Positions 13,601 through 28,600 of a DNA stretch of 64,000 bases are shown here, piece after piece (positions within the stretch are counted from its first letter, which is position 1; each line of letters begins with the position of its first letter). The DNA comes from Monodelphis domestica (lineage: Eukaryota; Chordata; Mammalia; Didelphimorphia; Didelphidae). Made by a program: the position numbers and the translations under genes. The notes beneath the pieces are model-generated. The model worked only from the letters and a program-made list of their open reading frames with translations, did not search any database and had not been told where the DNA came from. The DNA is taken from positions 57,996,706 to 58,060,705 of the forward strand of contig NC_077232.1 of NCBI RefSeq assembly GCF_027887165.1. The letters are read 5' to 3'.

Positions 13601-16600
13601 AGACAGTGAGAGGCAAAGAGTAGGCTATGGAATTAATGGTAACAATAAGTAAGCAATGATGCAAGATGGGATCTGAGGAGGCAAAGATTAGCATGTCAAT
13701 AACTCTGGAATTCTAATTGTCAAAGATGTATTCATCCTTGACATGGACCTTACAAACATATGCACTGTCCTCCCAGCCCTTGCACCAAGAGTTAGTTACC
13801 AGCTGGTGGGCTACCTTGCAGTGCTCAGGTTTTATAATTCTCTGGCAGATGTCCATGGTGTTTCTTGCAGATAGAGTACTAGGCGGTCAGAAGGACTTAA
13901 ATTCAAATCCAGCCTCAGATACTTAGCAACTGTGTGACCCTGAACAAGTCACTTAACTCCTGTTTGCCCCAGTTTCCTCATATGTAAAATTGGGCTAATA
14001 ATCTACCTCCCAGAGTAAGCAATTTGGCTCCGGCTTTAAATTCCCCTTATCTGACATGATGGATTTTACTCATGGTTGTTCTACTATCATAAACTGTTTT
14101 GAATAATACATAAAGAATAAGAGAAGTAGTATTGTGGGAAGATGGCAGAGTAGGACATGAATCTTCCTTTGGCCTCTTAATACCCTCCCCCAAACAACAA
14201 CAAAAATTCCATAGAATCAATGCTAAAAGTGGTAAAAACAGAAGTCACTGTTACTTATAGAAATGCAAAACAAAACAACTCTGAGATGTTACCTCATACC
14301 CATCAGCCTGGCTAAAATAACAAAAGGGCAGAGTGAAAAATATTGGAGGGGATGTGGAAAAATGGGGACACTAATGCACTGTTGGTGTAGTTGTAAACAG
14401 ATTCAACTATTTTGGTAGACTACTGCTGGTTCTATTTCCAAAGGAGATGAAGGAAAGAGGAAAAGAACCCATGTGTTCCAAAATATTTTAGCAGTTCTTT
14501 TGGTGGTGGCAAAGAATTGGAAACTGAGAGGATGCCCATCAATTAGGAAATGGCAAATTGTAGTGGAATGCTATTGCACCATCAGAAACAATAAACAGAC
14601 TGATTTTTTTTTAAACTTGGGGGAAAATACATGAGACAATGAAAAATGAAATGAATAGAACTAGGAGAACAATATACACAGTCAGGGAATTAATATTGGA
14701 AGAATAAACTCTGTTGCCTCTAGAAAATGAGCAGAAAGGCAAAACATGAAAGATATAATTTATATATACTTGCTGCTATTCCAGACAATATCTTTTGTGG
14801 TGCAGGGACGGTGGAGAGAAGATGGGACATTTGTGGACAGGATTTATTATGTAGATATGAAGAAAAGCAAGCTAAACATATAGGAAATGTGTGCATTTAT
14901 TTGTGTACTATCTTTTTCTTTGCATATGGAAATGCTTGTTTTGCTTGGTTTTATAAAATTTGCAATAAATAAACATAAAAAAGAATAGGAGAAGTTAACA
15001 GTCTCTAGATAGTCCCCTAACATTATAACTACTTTTATATAGTTCTCTTTGGTAAGTCCTAAAACCAGTATGTAGAGACGCTGGGGCTGCTTTAGAGCAG
15101 AGGGAACTGTCTGTCCCCTTAGAGGGTTTGTGGTTTAAAGAGGGTCACTAAGTAAGGTATCTTGGCAAAGGAAACTTGGCTAGAGATCAGTTGGATCCAG
15201 TAACATGGTAGAGTATTATTTTTTCTGCCCTGAGTATCAAGTACTGTTATACCCACAGACTTAGGACATAATAGTTTGTAGCCTACACCTGATACCACAT
15301 AAGTGGACAAAAGCAATCTTTGCATCAACTATTTATGAAAAAAATGTTAATTCTAAGATATATAAGCTACTGAAACACGTGCAGAAGGCCATGTGTTCAT
15401 TCCCCCATATATGAGTGGTCAAAGGAGAACACTTTGCAAAAGAGGAATCACAATCAACTAACTATATGAAAAAATGTTCTAAATGGCCAATACTAAAATC
15501 AAACAATTTGGAGATTCCATCATATGCCCTTCAAATAAGCAAAGATGTTAAAAGATGAATACAGCAAAGGCTGGTGGAACTATGGACAGATAGACACACA
15601 AATACCCTGGTTAAGCTAAGAATTTGTCATAACATTCTGGAAACTAGTAAAAATTTAGTGTTCTCTGATGTCATTGAGCATGATTATTTTGTTGATTTTA
15701 GGTAAAAGAAAGGAACATGATGTTCTCCTTCTTATTCCTGTCTATATCCTTTGGGGAAATATTTGCCACATTCTTAGTCCCTCTAATTAAAGGTCAGTGG
15801 TGATTCTAAGGAATGTAAAAATTGGGCAGAGGCCATAATGTACCACCGTTCTTCCCTTTTCTTCCCATAACACCCAGGGAAATGGATATTAATGGATTTT
15901 GTAGTAATTAGAATTTGTAGCTGCAAAGTTTCTAAGATTCACTAAGGATGGAGGGAAGAAGAGATTGCCCAAATTTTACAGACTTGGAAAGTGAAACACA
16001 GATATTAGATGGCAAATTAGCCACATTCTATTGCATAGGTATTTTTCCAGCTTGACCTGCCTAGAATAAATGATTCATTATCTTCCTTAGTCAACTTGTT
16101 CCTTAGTGAATCACATTAGAACCACAGAAGAAAGAAGGATGATGTGCAGAACTTTCAACTCCATTTTTCAGTCCTGGGTCAGCTCCACCTACAATTCTTC
16201 TTTCTTTAAGGATCACAGGGTGATAATTATAGAGTTAGAAGGTAACTTAGAAATTATTTAATTCAATTCTATCATTTTGAAAAATTCAGAAACTGAGACA
16301 TAGAACAGCACCAAAAAAAGCTATTATTTTTATCTGAGTTATATCCAGGAATTGTGGCACTCGGGGCAAATTCATTTGAGTGTGGACTGAGCTCACCTTA
16401 AGAAAAGAAAAATCTCAGAATTCCACCTCAGGTCAGTATGCACCTTTCTTCCAGATATGCCCCTGGAGAAAGGTGTAGCAGAAACAACACAATAAGGTCC
16501 AGGCACAAAGAACATCTGACCTAGTTGCCCATGTCTGCAAGAAAGGGGATCCTGATTCCCAAACAGCATCTCCATGGCATGGCCAACAACAAGGCAAGGC

Positions 16601-19600
16601 CTTGTCCTTAAGCACTCCTAGCTCCCTGAAGGAAGTAGAAGGGTGGGTAAGAGGCAAGAAGGGAATATAAGATACCAAGGCTCAGAAGAGGGGCATGGTG
16701 ATGTTAGCAAGTCTCTAGGCAGGGTGACCAGACCAAATGGCTCAACAATGGCAACCAAACTACCCAGTATAGGAATAGAGAGAAAAGGCACACAGCCCCT
16801 GAATGTCCTTTGACTTTAGGCAAAGTAGTCCAGTCATTTTGGTCATGCCCAACTCTTTGTGACACCATTTTGAGGTTTTCTCAGCAAAGATTCTGGAGTG
16901 GTGTGCCATTTCCTTCTTAGTTTGTTTTACAGATGATTCTCTAAGTGAGGTTCATACAGTAGGTAAGTTCTGTCTGAAGCCAGATTTGAACTTAGGAAGT
17001 GTAATCTTCCTGACTCGTGCCACTGGCACTCAATCAACTGCACGGCTTATCTGTCCTAGTTACCTGGCTACATACAACTCCCTGGAGCTTCCAATTAAAG
17101 TCTCTCTTCTCTTCAGTCCATTGCAGAATGAAAACACAATTCTTTGATTCTTCCCTACTTTTCTGTCCCTGAAATAAGCACCCACCTTATCCTTCAAAGT
17201 TTTCTAAGGATTTTTCCACAGAAAGCAATTTTTTTTAAATGGGGAGGAATATAGAATTTCAAGAAACCTTAAAGGATGTATTAAAGGATTAATACAAAAT
17301 GTATTATCATTGGTATTCTGTGGGATGTTACTGTGGTCAAAATCTGATCATTTAAAAAAAATCTTTATGTCTTAGTAACTATGACAGAAGGGCAAGGGCT
17401 AGGTGAACAGGGTTAAATGGTTATTATTATTAATATCATAAACATAATAATTATAAATAATCTGAGACCAGATTTGAACCCAACTCCAGACCTGGCTCTC
17501 TAACCACTGTCCCCCCTAACTTCCTCTAAAATGTGATCTTTCTTAGCTCACTCTCCTTTGAAATTATATCTTCATCTATGTAAATGTGATCCAAGACCAA
17601 ATTCTTTGTACCTACTGTGGTCCCAAGGATAGAAACCATAAGGAAGCATCCCAAATGGTCTTTCCCTCCTCCTCTTTTTCTCCTATACCCTGGCTTGATG
17701 CCTATTTCTCAGATGGTTTTCTTGTTCACAAAAGATGACACCAGTTCTTTACCTCTTGAACCCAACTGTCTTCAGCTCCATCCATTGATGGTATGAACAG
17801 GGCAAGGCAGCAGGGACCAGATGTCTTTCTCCTCTACCCTTTCCTGCCACCAGATCCTATTAGATCACATGTTCCTTAAACACTTGGGTAAAATGATATG
17901 AAACTAAAGATCTCCCTCCAGGAGAAGATGAACAAGGCCGATGGCCCTGTGAGAAATGAGGTAATAATGGTGATGCTGAACACTGGGTAACTTCTTGTCT
18001 CTTCCATTCCACAGATCTCGAGTGCTTCTCCAAAAACTGCTACTTGGTTTACCTTCTTGCCTCAACTTGCATTGAGATTTTTTGTATAGGTAGGCCGTGC
18101 TGGCATTGGTGGGAGGGCAAGGGACAGAGAGAGCAAACTGCTCTGGCAGCAGTCACGGGCGACTATGGGCCCATGGACCAAATGGGCTGGGCCACTGCAA
18201 ACTTCTAGAGCCATCTAGATCTGACTGATAACTCCTACATCCTTGAAGTTAATGTGCTCCCTCCATTTGGCCATAGTCAAATAATATGATATTGAATGAA
18301 AATAATAATACAAATAGAAATGATATATGGGTGGCTGAGTGGTCTGTGGAATATAGTACTGGACCTGAAGTGAGGAAGTCTCCACTTCCTGGGTCCAAAT
18401 CTGGGCTCAGACACTTACTAGCTATGTGTCCTGGGCAAATCACTTAGCCCCATTTGCCTCAATTTCCTCATATGTAAAACCAGTTGGAGAAAGAAATGGC
18501 AAATATCTTTGCCAAGAAAACTCCAAAAGGGGTTACAAAGAGTCAGACACAACTGGAAGATGCCTGAGTAACAAAGCATTAATATAGTGACCCCTGAGCT
18601 CTTTATAAATATCATTATTATCCCTTTTAATTCCACAAAATAACTCTTGGATGTAGGTGACACTTAGAAGAGTTTATAGATGAGAAACTGAGGCAGATAG
18701 AGGTTAAATGACTTGCTCAGGTTCACACAGCTAGTTAAGTGTCCAAAGCTGGATCTGAACTTAGCTCTTGCTGACCCAAAGCCCAGTATTCTATCCATTG
18801 CCTTGAAGTACTCCTTAAACTCACCAAATATAATCTGGAATCATTTGAGTATTCAAAGAAGCTCCTCAAAGTGTCTTCATTCTCCTCTTCTCCCCCAACT
18901 CCTTCACACACCCCCACCCCCCCACTATTTGCTTCTGAACTAATTCTCAGCTCAGCTCCCCTCAGCATATCGCTTAAGGTCCACAAGTCCTTGAAACCAT
19001 TACAACGTCACTCTAAAGTGCATAGGTTCCCTCCTCAGACTAAGATCTGTGACCTGGAACTGGTTCGTGAACAAATCTAGATCCTCTCATATGGCTGTGA
19101 AATCTCATCTTGTCCAGCCTTTCCCTGTGCTGGAATGCACTGTGTCCTTAGTGTCCACAGACCTTTTCTATCTGCTGACGCTGATCTGGTCTGGAAAAAC
19201 TGATTCACTGTGATTTTTTTTTCCCTTTGATTTTCCCAATCAAGATCTGGTCTGGTGCAATTTCTAGATCTTTGTGAAAGATATGTCAGCAAGAACTGGA
19301 CTGTTCTTACTACTAAACTGTCATTGTGGTTCTACCCCACTACCAAACTCAGTGATTGCCAGTCATTTGAACAGGAAAGTACTAATAAAATTTGTGACTT
19401 TTGATTGCAATGGGAATACCAGCAAGCAAGCTTTCACGTTGACAGGAGATGGTGTTAGAAATCATTACCAACAAATTTAAAGTGACCTTGGATGAGTTGT
19501 AAGCTCAAGTAAGATTGATTCAGAGTTATAGTGTATCTTTTAGTAAAGTCAAGTCAAATCAAGAAATATTTGTTAAGTACCTATTGTGATATTTCAGGCA

Positions 19601-22600
19601 CTGCGATAAATGCTGGTACGACAAATGATGAAAAATAGGACTGTGTGGTCCAATGGGGGAGATAATATGCAAAAAAAAAATGACATGTGGGATAAATTGG
19701 AAATCACAGAAGGAAGAAACTACATTTAAGAGAGAAAAGCTTCCTAGAAAGGGGGTGATTTTAGCTGGGACTTGAAGGAAGCCAGGAGGCAGAGATGAAT
19801 GAGAGAGTTTGAGGCACAGGAGACTGCCAGTGAAAATTCCTGGAATTAAGAGATGAAGAATCTTGTTCAAGAAAGAACAAGAAGGTCAGTGTCACTGGAT
19901 TACAAAGAACATGGAAGGGAGAAAAGGTCTGAGAAGACTGGGAAATTAGAAAGGGGCCATCTATGAAGGAACTTGAATGCCCAAAAGCAGGCTTTATATT
20001 TTATCCATGAGATGATAGGAAGCCACTGGAGTTTATTGAATATGGAGGTGGCAAAGTCAGACCTGCAATTTGAGATCAAGAGTTGAGTGGAGCATGGGCT
20101 GGAGTCAGGAAGGTCTTACAGGAATAGGCGACTTCAATAGTCTATGCATGAGGAGATAAGGTCCTGTATCTGGATGGTGGCAGTCAGAGGAGAAAGATCT
20201 ATGAGAGGTGGTAACTGGTTTTTAAAATATTGTGGCCGGGGAACTGCATCCCCCAGCGTGCCCCAGGGGTCCCGCCCCCTACTTCCTGGTGCGGGATTGG
20301 TCCTTATATACCGCGCCACGAAGTAGAGGAGTGGTCTCTCCCTCAGCACAGGATTAGTCATTCAAGACCAATCCTACGTTAGATAGTGGGGCGTGGTCCC
20401 TCCCCCAAGCACGGGATTGGTCCATTCACGACCAATCCCGCGCCAGCAAGTAGGGAGGCGGGACCCCTGGTGGTGGTGGGGCATAAATTAGAATTTAAGG
20501 ATGACCCTTAGATTATAAACCTTGATTACTGGGAGTATGGCAATGCCTTTAACAGTAATTTTTAAAAGTTAGGAAAGGGAGGATATGGGGGAAAGATAAT
20601 GAGTTTGATTTTAGACATGTTGAGTTTTAGATGTCTGATGAAATATTCTGTTTGAAATGTCTAATAAATAGATGCAGATGAGAGACTTGAGTCAGCAGAG
20701 AAGTTAGGGCTAGACAAATTGATCTGAGAATCTTCAACATAGAGATAATTGAATCCTTCAGAATTGATGAGATCACCGAGTGACATAGTATGGAGGAAGA
20801 AGAGGAGAGGGCCTAGCCTAGAGCCTTGAGGAATATTCATGATTAGCAGACACAGCCTGGATGAAAATACTGCAAAGGATTGAAAAGGGGCAGTCAAATA
20901 GGTTAAGAGGAGAAATAGAAGAGAGCAGTGTCACACAATTTTAGAGAGATGATAGTATCAAAGAAAAGAGAGTGGTCAGTTTGTCAAAAGAGGCAGAGAA
21001 TACAAGGAAAAAGATTGAGAAAAGGCCATTAGGTCTGGCAATTAAGAGATCTTTGAGGGAAAGCTAGGTAGCCCAGTCAATAGAGAACCAGTGTTGGAGT
21101 TAGGAGGACTTGGGTTCAAATTTGACCTCAAAACATTTCCTACCTATGTGACCCTGGACAAGCCAATTAACCCCATTCGCCTAACCTTTGCCACTTTCTC
21201 TCTTAGAACTGATACCAAGACAGAAAGTGAGGCTTAAAAAAGTATATGATTGTTGGTATCTATAGACAATCTCATTATAATTCTGAGGTTGGAAACCAGA
21301 CTGAAGAAAGTTAAGAAAAGAGTGAGAGAATAGAAAGTAGAAGCATTAGTTGTAAAACTCTTTTTGAGAAGTTTATCCACTAAAGGTAGTGGGATATAGG
21401 ACAATAGTTACTGGAGAAAGAGACTCAAAGGGGGACTTTTTTGAGGATGGGGAGAAATGTGTGTTTGTAAGCATTAACAAAAGGTTAGGCTACAAATACC
21501 ATCAGAGAAGAATCAGATTAGTTTTCCATGTTGTAAGACTTTCAGGATTCCATTTAATATTTTGCAATATTAATTGTTCACATGAAAGAGGTTATTTTGA
21601 AGAAACCAGTAAAAATTCTTCTAAAAAAATTTATAACAGCTGAAAAGAGTAGTGGCTGCATTATGCCTTGATTCATTCATGATTTTATATGTCGAAGAAT
21701 TGACTTCATCAGCTGATTACAATGATTTGATTGTGGAATATAATCCTTAACACCTAGTGAGCAATATCTAATTCTCTGGGACAAGAATATGAAAAAAAAA
21801 AACCACCTTAATCTATTTTGTTCAGTATGGATTAGTTTATCTGGTTAAGGATAAAGATAGTGAAAGGGGACCTATTTTTGTTTATCTCTGCTCATCACTA
21901 TAGATGAAATTTGGTATTTTGAATCTCATGTTTAAGTTTGAAATTTTGGGAAAGCTCAGTATCTAATCATTTTTAAATTTTTTAGTTTCTTTAGCTTGAT
22001 GAATAATAATATTCATGACAGAGTATTACATAAATGGTCACCTTTTTTTTTTTTAACTCTTACCTTCCATTTTGGAATCAATACTGTGTATTGGTTCCAA
22101 GGCAGAAGAGTGGTAAGGGCTGGGGAATGGGGGTCAAGTGACTTGCCCAGGGTCACACAGCTGGGAAGTTTCTGAGGCCAGATTTTAACCTAGTTCCTCC
22201 CATCTCTAGGTCTGGCTCTCAATCCACTGAGCTACCCAGCTGTCCCCTAAATGTTCACCTTTTAAAAATATAAAATGAAATTTCCTGGGTCCACACTTTG
22301 AGGCACTTAACAAAGGTCTGTGTATCCAAATTTCTGTGTTTCTGAATGCCATTCCTTCCAAGAAAACATCAAAACCCTACGACCGATTTTTTCCATTTGC
22401 AGGAGATAATATTTCTCCTAACCACTTGGTGTTAGTCCATATAGAGAAAAAGGTTAGGTGTTTTTTGAAATAGAAATTTAAAATTATTTTCCTGTCTACA
22501 TTCTGAGCATCTAGTTCAATTCAGCATGTTCAAACACCATAGACTCAGTGAGAGGAATATAAGAAAATGGAAAGAAATGGTTCCTATCTGAGAGAAGCTT

Positions 22601-25600
22601 CCAATCCAACAGAGGAGATGAAGACAACTCATGTGAGAAGTTATATGGTAGTAGAAGGCAGCAATTTATAATGAAATACCAAATGAATGGTGAATACAGT
22701 AATACTAGATGGGAATAGGTATTCAGAGAGGGAAAAGGTCCTGGGCCATGCTTCCTTTACAAACTACCTCTGATAGGAATCTAATATATCAGAGCAGAGA
22801 CTCTACAGCAAGAGAATTTTTTTTTTTAATGTAGAGCCTTAAGATCTTGTGTAGTATGGCCCTAATATGACTATATGGGCTTGTGGATCTAAAATCTTGG
22901 AATGCTCTTGTGTTATTTTCAGTGCTTTTGATAGTTTCCAAGAAATTATTCTTCATAGCAGTACTCAAAAGGGGCAAAATATTGGAAATCTTCAAGTGTA
23001 TCCAGGTGAGTAGAGTTTATTGGTGAATGGGTGGGAGCCCCCAGATTCCCAATGCCTGGCATCCCTAGGTCTAACTCTGAACCTAGGATGCAGAACAGAA
23101 CCAGTTGCTAGGCATGTGGTAGGGCAGGAAAATCTAAACAATAGAAGATCTGGAAGAGCTCAAGACATTAGTTTGTATGGGGGAAGAAGGATGGGTTTGG
23201 ATATGCATGAAGTGGATTTTATGATGTTCATGTCTTGACTTTTGCAATTCACTCCTGTAGTTTGCACTTGTAAATCAGCTAAGACACTGCGCTTTGAAAA
23301 TCCCTAGGAGGGATCACTGGCTAGACTGGGCATTGGAGAAGTTCTCAGTAAGTGAAAGTTGCTCCAGATTGGCCCAGCAAGAAAGAAGAAATGGAGACCA
23401 AGATAGAGATCCCATCAGAGTCTAAGGACTCTGGATAAGAACATTCTTTTTCTTGGGGCATATGAGTCCTCAATAACACTACTGAGGTCTATTCATGCCT
23501 TATCTGGACTGTTCTACATTTCCTTAAATCTATCTTCAACTTTCTGGATTCTCTAGAACCATCTATGCTTTTATGTTCCTGTCTCCACTCTTTTGGTTCT
23601 GTTCACATCTCCTGAGCCTGACTATATCCCACCAGTTCTATCCACAGGACCTTGGACTAATCCTTACCATAGTGGACCAATTCACAAATCCCCAAGTCCT
23701 TTCTCTCTTATCCTATACCACTCCTAACCTACTCTCATTGCTAGAGAGCTATTCCTAATCCTGTAGGTCATTTTAATTTCTTAGGCCTGTCAGCCATATT
23801 TATCCTTGCTTTCTTGTGTCCATCCTTATCCTTATCATCACCTTGAGTTGTCCATATGGCCCCATCCATGTGTTCATCTTCTTTCTACTTATCTATCCTC
23901 CCACTCACCTATCTTCTGCCTTCTTCTTTAATTTTTGCTCACTTACCCATTCTCTAGCTGTTATCTCTATTCACTGGTCCTTTTCCTCATCTACCTACCT
24001 TTTCTCTACCCCTTTTCTCTCTCTAAACCTATCTATTTAAACTACCTAGTCCCTACCTCCTTGGATAAACCCCATCCCTTATCTATCCCCATCTCCCTGT
24101 CCAGCTCCATCCCACTGTCCAGCTCCTTATCACTCTTGTCTATTTCTCACCTACCTGTCCATTTTCCCATCCTATATTTTTCTCTTCCCTTCCACCATCA
24201 TCCATGTTCATCTCCTCTATATTGTTCCACCCATCTTTCCTCCCATATGATGATGATGTTTGCCTACCCCCAACCAATCCAGTGGTCTTTCTCTTTCATC
24301 TATTTATCTACCCCTTTATGAATGTTTGTCTGCCCTCTCCCCGTTCAATTCCCCAAACCCTATTAACCAGTTCTCTGTTCTTTCCAGGAGGAACAAATTC
24401 GTGATGTGAAGATTTTCTTTCTGTTACTTCTCTTCACCATACCCTTTCCGTTTTTATGGGCCTTGTCTAAAAAACAGGTAGGGAACTCTACAGACAAAGC
24501 TGTATTTGAGGGGCTGTTGGCAAAGAGGTTGAAAAATAGATGGGAGTCAATGCAGGAGTATATAAAGGCATAAAGGGAAGGTGGGAGATCAGGAGTAAAT
24601 GGTAAGGGAGGATTTAAAATAATGTTGAGGGGAGAAATAAGGTAGGATTCCTGTATTTACTGAGTCACTATCATGTGTGAAGTATGGATAGTGGTAAAGA
24701 AGAGACAAAGGATAACAGTCTCTGACCTCAGGCAAATCATGGTCTACTCAGAAATAATACATGTAGCTTTCTCCATTAAGCTTAAATTCTAGTTGGAACA
24801 TAAGCTACATCCCTGACCTCATGGAGTTGAGTAGGGGAAAAGGAAGCAAATATGAATAACTGAATCAAGTAGAAGGTGAAAGTACATTTCAAAGAAGTGT
24901 GTAGTTCTGTGTTAATTCATAGGAGGGTCAGATAACTTGCAAATGGGGAATATCAGGAAAGAACCCATAAACTAGGCTTTGAAATACAGTTAGGCATCTG
25001 ATAGGCAGACCTCAGGAGAGAGATCACACTAGAGGGAGGGAACAGCATGAACAAAAGCAGAAAGACAGAAATCAGCCCCCATGAGGACCAAGTAGTTAAG
25101 TTTGGCTGGATGGGCATTGATGGGTAATAGGGAGATAAGAATAGAAGGTAAAGTTGAGGACCAATCCCATGGGCCTTAGGGACCCAGTAAAGAAGTTTAT
25201 ATTTGATTTATGAGTAATAGGGCGTCATTGGAGCTTCGGTGTGACAAAACCAGAGTTATGCTTAACAAGATGGCAGTATGTGAAGGGTACATTAGAGGGA
25301 GATCGAAGGTGGGAAAAGTAGTTAGGAGACCTTTTCAATAGCCTACATGAGAATCGGTGAAAACCCTGAACCTACACTTTAGAAATGGAAATACAGACAA
25401 GAATGGATCTAGGAAACATTATAAAGCAAGAATGAACAGGTGGTAGCAACTAAAGATCTTGGGCCTGCAATGGGCAGAGGAAAAATGGTGAATAGGTAAT
25501 AGATAGTAATATAAGTAAGGTGACAGTTTGAGAACATTTTAGCTGCCTTTGATGAATTCAAGTTACCAGACACAGGAAAATGACCTCCTAGGATATGGGA

Positions 25601-28600
25601 AGAATTGGTGATAGAATTAGCAAATGGGCCACTGAATAGGAAAACTTCTATAGGACTGGAGAAGAGAAATGTTGGGAAGACAGAAGGGAGGAGAGAAGAA
25701 TTTGCAAATGATGTTTCATTGCCTTTATTAAGCAACTACTCAGAGGAAGGCTCTCCAGGAGACACAGGGCATACAAAGATAGAAATGACACAAGCCCTAC
25801 CTTTGGGGAGATTGCATTCTGGAGCCTGAAGCTTGACTCAGATCCCAGGCATTCTAGAAAGAGACAGCATCCATCTCCCAAAGGAAGTAATGATCACAAA
25901 GAGATGGTATGGTTGATTTTCTTCAGAACTAGACAAACCCAAGAAGCCTTATTTCTTTTCTTGACAGGCATCTTTACTGGGCTAGTCAATTAGGGGGATG
26001 CCTTCTATACAGCTTATCTCAATTGTAGGAAATCATAGCAGTTTCTCCTGTTTTCTTGGAAGATAAGATAGAATTGTGGGCTAGACCAGTGGTCAGAACA
26101 GCACTGATGAGTCAAATTCAGTTGCCTGTTTTGGTACATTTTGTGAGCTAAGAATTGTCATTTAAAATGGAAAAAAAAACCAACAACAACAACAACAACA
26201 ATATTTGCTTTGACCTAAAAACAAAAACAAAACCAAAAACCAGACAGTGTCAGGCCCCTGAGTGAGACAGGTTTCAAGACTAATTGACTGGATGTACTCA
26301 AGAGATAAATATTAATGACTCAATGTCAACTCATCGCAGTGCAGTTTTATTAATGACATGGATAAAACCATAAACAGCCTGCTTATCAGATTTTCAGGTA
26401 GCATGGCACTCACTGGGAGGGATAGCTAACTGTGTGTTAAATGAATGTCAGGATGCAAATAGATCTTAGTAGCAAACATTGGGATAAGCTTAGATTAAAT
26501 GGCAGTCTAGACAAAGGAAATTTCATGAATACAAGTTGGAGAAAGCATGGCAGGGCAGCCATTCATCTGAAAAATCTAAGGCTTTTAGTAAAATGTGATA
26601 TAAACCAACAATGGACTATGGTCATCAAAAATGCCAAGGCACGCTCCAGTTATATCGCGGAACACAGAGCATCTAGAACTAGGGAAGTCAGGCACCCTTG
26701 TCAGGCATGGGCCCCATATTTTAAGAAGGGCCTTGATTAATTTGATGATATCCAAAGGAAGAGAATTAGAATGGTGAAGGTCAAGATCATACTATAAAAA
26801 TCAGTTGAAGGAACTGAGGATATGGAACCTAGTAAGAGAAGACTTGAGAGGACACAATAATTGTTGTCAAATACAAGGCATCCCTAAAATCTTTAGTGCA
26901 GGGTTAAGCTAGTTTGAAAACTTAACTTTGGGGTTACTCTGTGTTTGAAGGGTTGACATGTGCAAGTAGGATTTTTAGACATGTTTTGCTTAATCCTGGA
27001 AGGTAGAATTGGGAGCAATGCATGAGGTCAGGGGGGGAAAGGTAAATTTAGATGTGATATAAAGAAAAAAACTGTTAGAGCTGTCCAAAAGTGAAATTGT
27101 AGATGGTGGATTCTCCCTCATTAGAGAGCTTCAGATGAAAATGAACGACTACTTCTCAAGGCTGTTGTAAAATTCAGGACACGACGTGCAATAACAATTT
27201 CCTACATATGTTATTTGAAATTATATGACCCATTTTGTCTCCCGTACATGTCATGTATATAATCCAGATCAAATTAGTTACCATCTCTGAGAAGGAGGGA
27301 GAAAGGAGGGAGGGAGACAAAATGGGTCATATAATTTCAAATAACATATGTAGGAAATTGTTATTGTATATATAAATTATAAAGAAAACCAATTGTATTG
27401 AAATAAAGCTATCAAAAATTTTTTAGAAAATAAGTTCATGGGCCCCAAGTCCTCCTCTATATACTTCTACTTTACTATAACCCAGAAGAAAAGAATATTC
27501 TTTTCTGGGAAAGGAAAAAATCCACAATACTGTCTAAAAATCCACTAGTTAGAGCTTCATTCATTAGAATGGAACCAATGTCGAATCAGACCTGTCCTCT
27601 GACATCCTTTTGTACACTCCCACCTACATTTATATCCAGGTGAAATCAGGTTAAAGCATAGAGCAGAGAGAATCTCAAAAAAGAACATTTCAATTAAACA
27701 ATTCAATATTTATTAAAAAAAGAAAAACCAACAACTTGTAATTGGTCATGTTCAGGAAGAGACTGGGTTTCCCTTTCTCCTGGCTAACCCTGTAATAGTG
27801 GAAAGCAGCAGCCAGGGCTGATGTAAGGGCTGCACTGGGCAGAGTGGCCACAGCAGCTGCCACAAGCTCCATGAGCCCAGTGAAGCTCCTACCTCAAAGG
27901 GATGCTTGTAAGGGGGCTCCAAAGTCACCTTCTGACTGTGAGGTTCTGTAATCCTGGGATTGTATTGGGAGGGCAAGAGGGAGAAATCAAATATGAGTCT
28001 GAGATCTCCACCACAGAAAATTGGGGGAGCCAATAGTTCCTAGAGGGCAGATACCCCTGAGGATGGCACTTCTTTTTATCCTTCAGACAAATGCAAACTT
28101 TTTCCAAGCTAAGAAGATGAATAGGAGTCTGGTCAGTATTGTATGGCGGTTCCTTCTCTTGCTCCTCTCTCTTTTCCTTTTTTGTACATATTTTCCTTGT
28201 TTTGTCTCTCCGTTCCCATTCCCACCCTATTAAGATACTCAAGTCCAGAAACCCAGAAGGGACAGGGACGCTAAGAGGAGCCTCTCAGAGGGCTCTGGAA
28301 GGACATGAGTGCAAAGAAGATACCCAGAAAGAGTTTTCACTGCATTCTTGGTTCTAGAGGAAAGTAATCCATGGTTGAATGATTTTAGGGAATGACTACA
28401 AGAAACTTAGATTTGGAGATATCCCTGGATGACAGATCAATCCCAGGGCACAGAGAAGAGAGAGAAGAGTGTTTGCTAAGATGTCTCCAACTAGTGCAGA
28501 CATGGCAAGAGATCAAAGACGGGACTTTGGATTGGAAAAACTTTGGGGCTAGACCACAAGTGAACATTCATTCCCTCTGGGTTCTGGCTCAATTCATCAG

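Larger units (their letters stand above)
19555..21660 (-). mobile_element. L2-type LINE relic with RT fragment
   Basis: On the minus strand 20661-20897 still reads like an L2/CR1 reverse transcriptase: [11 protein letters not shown] then a decayed Y-V-E-D-S-Q. The plus strand of 19980-20120 and 20560-21060 carries the matching antisense words. It is split by the inverted-repeat element near 20230-20490 and by a SINE at 21062-21242. Confidence 0.8.
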
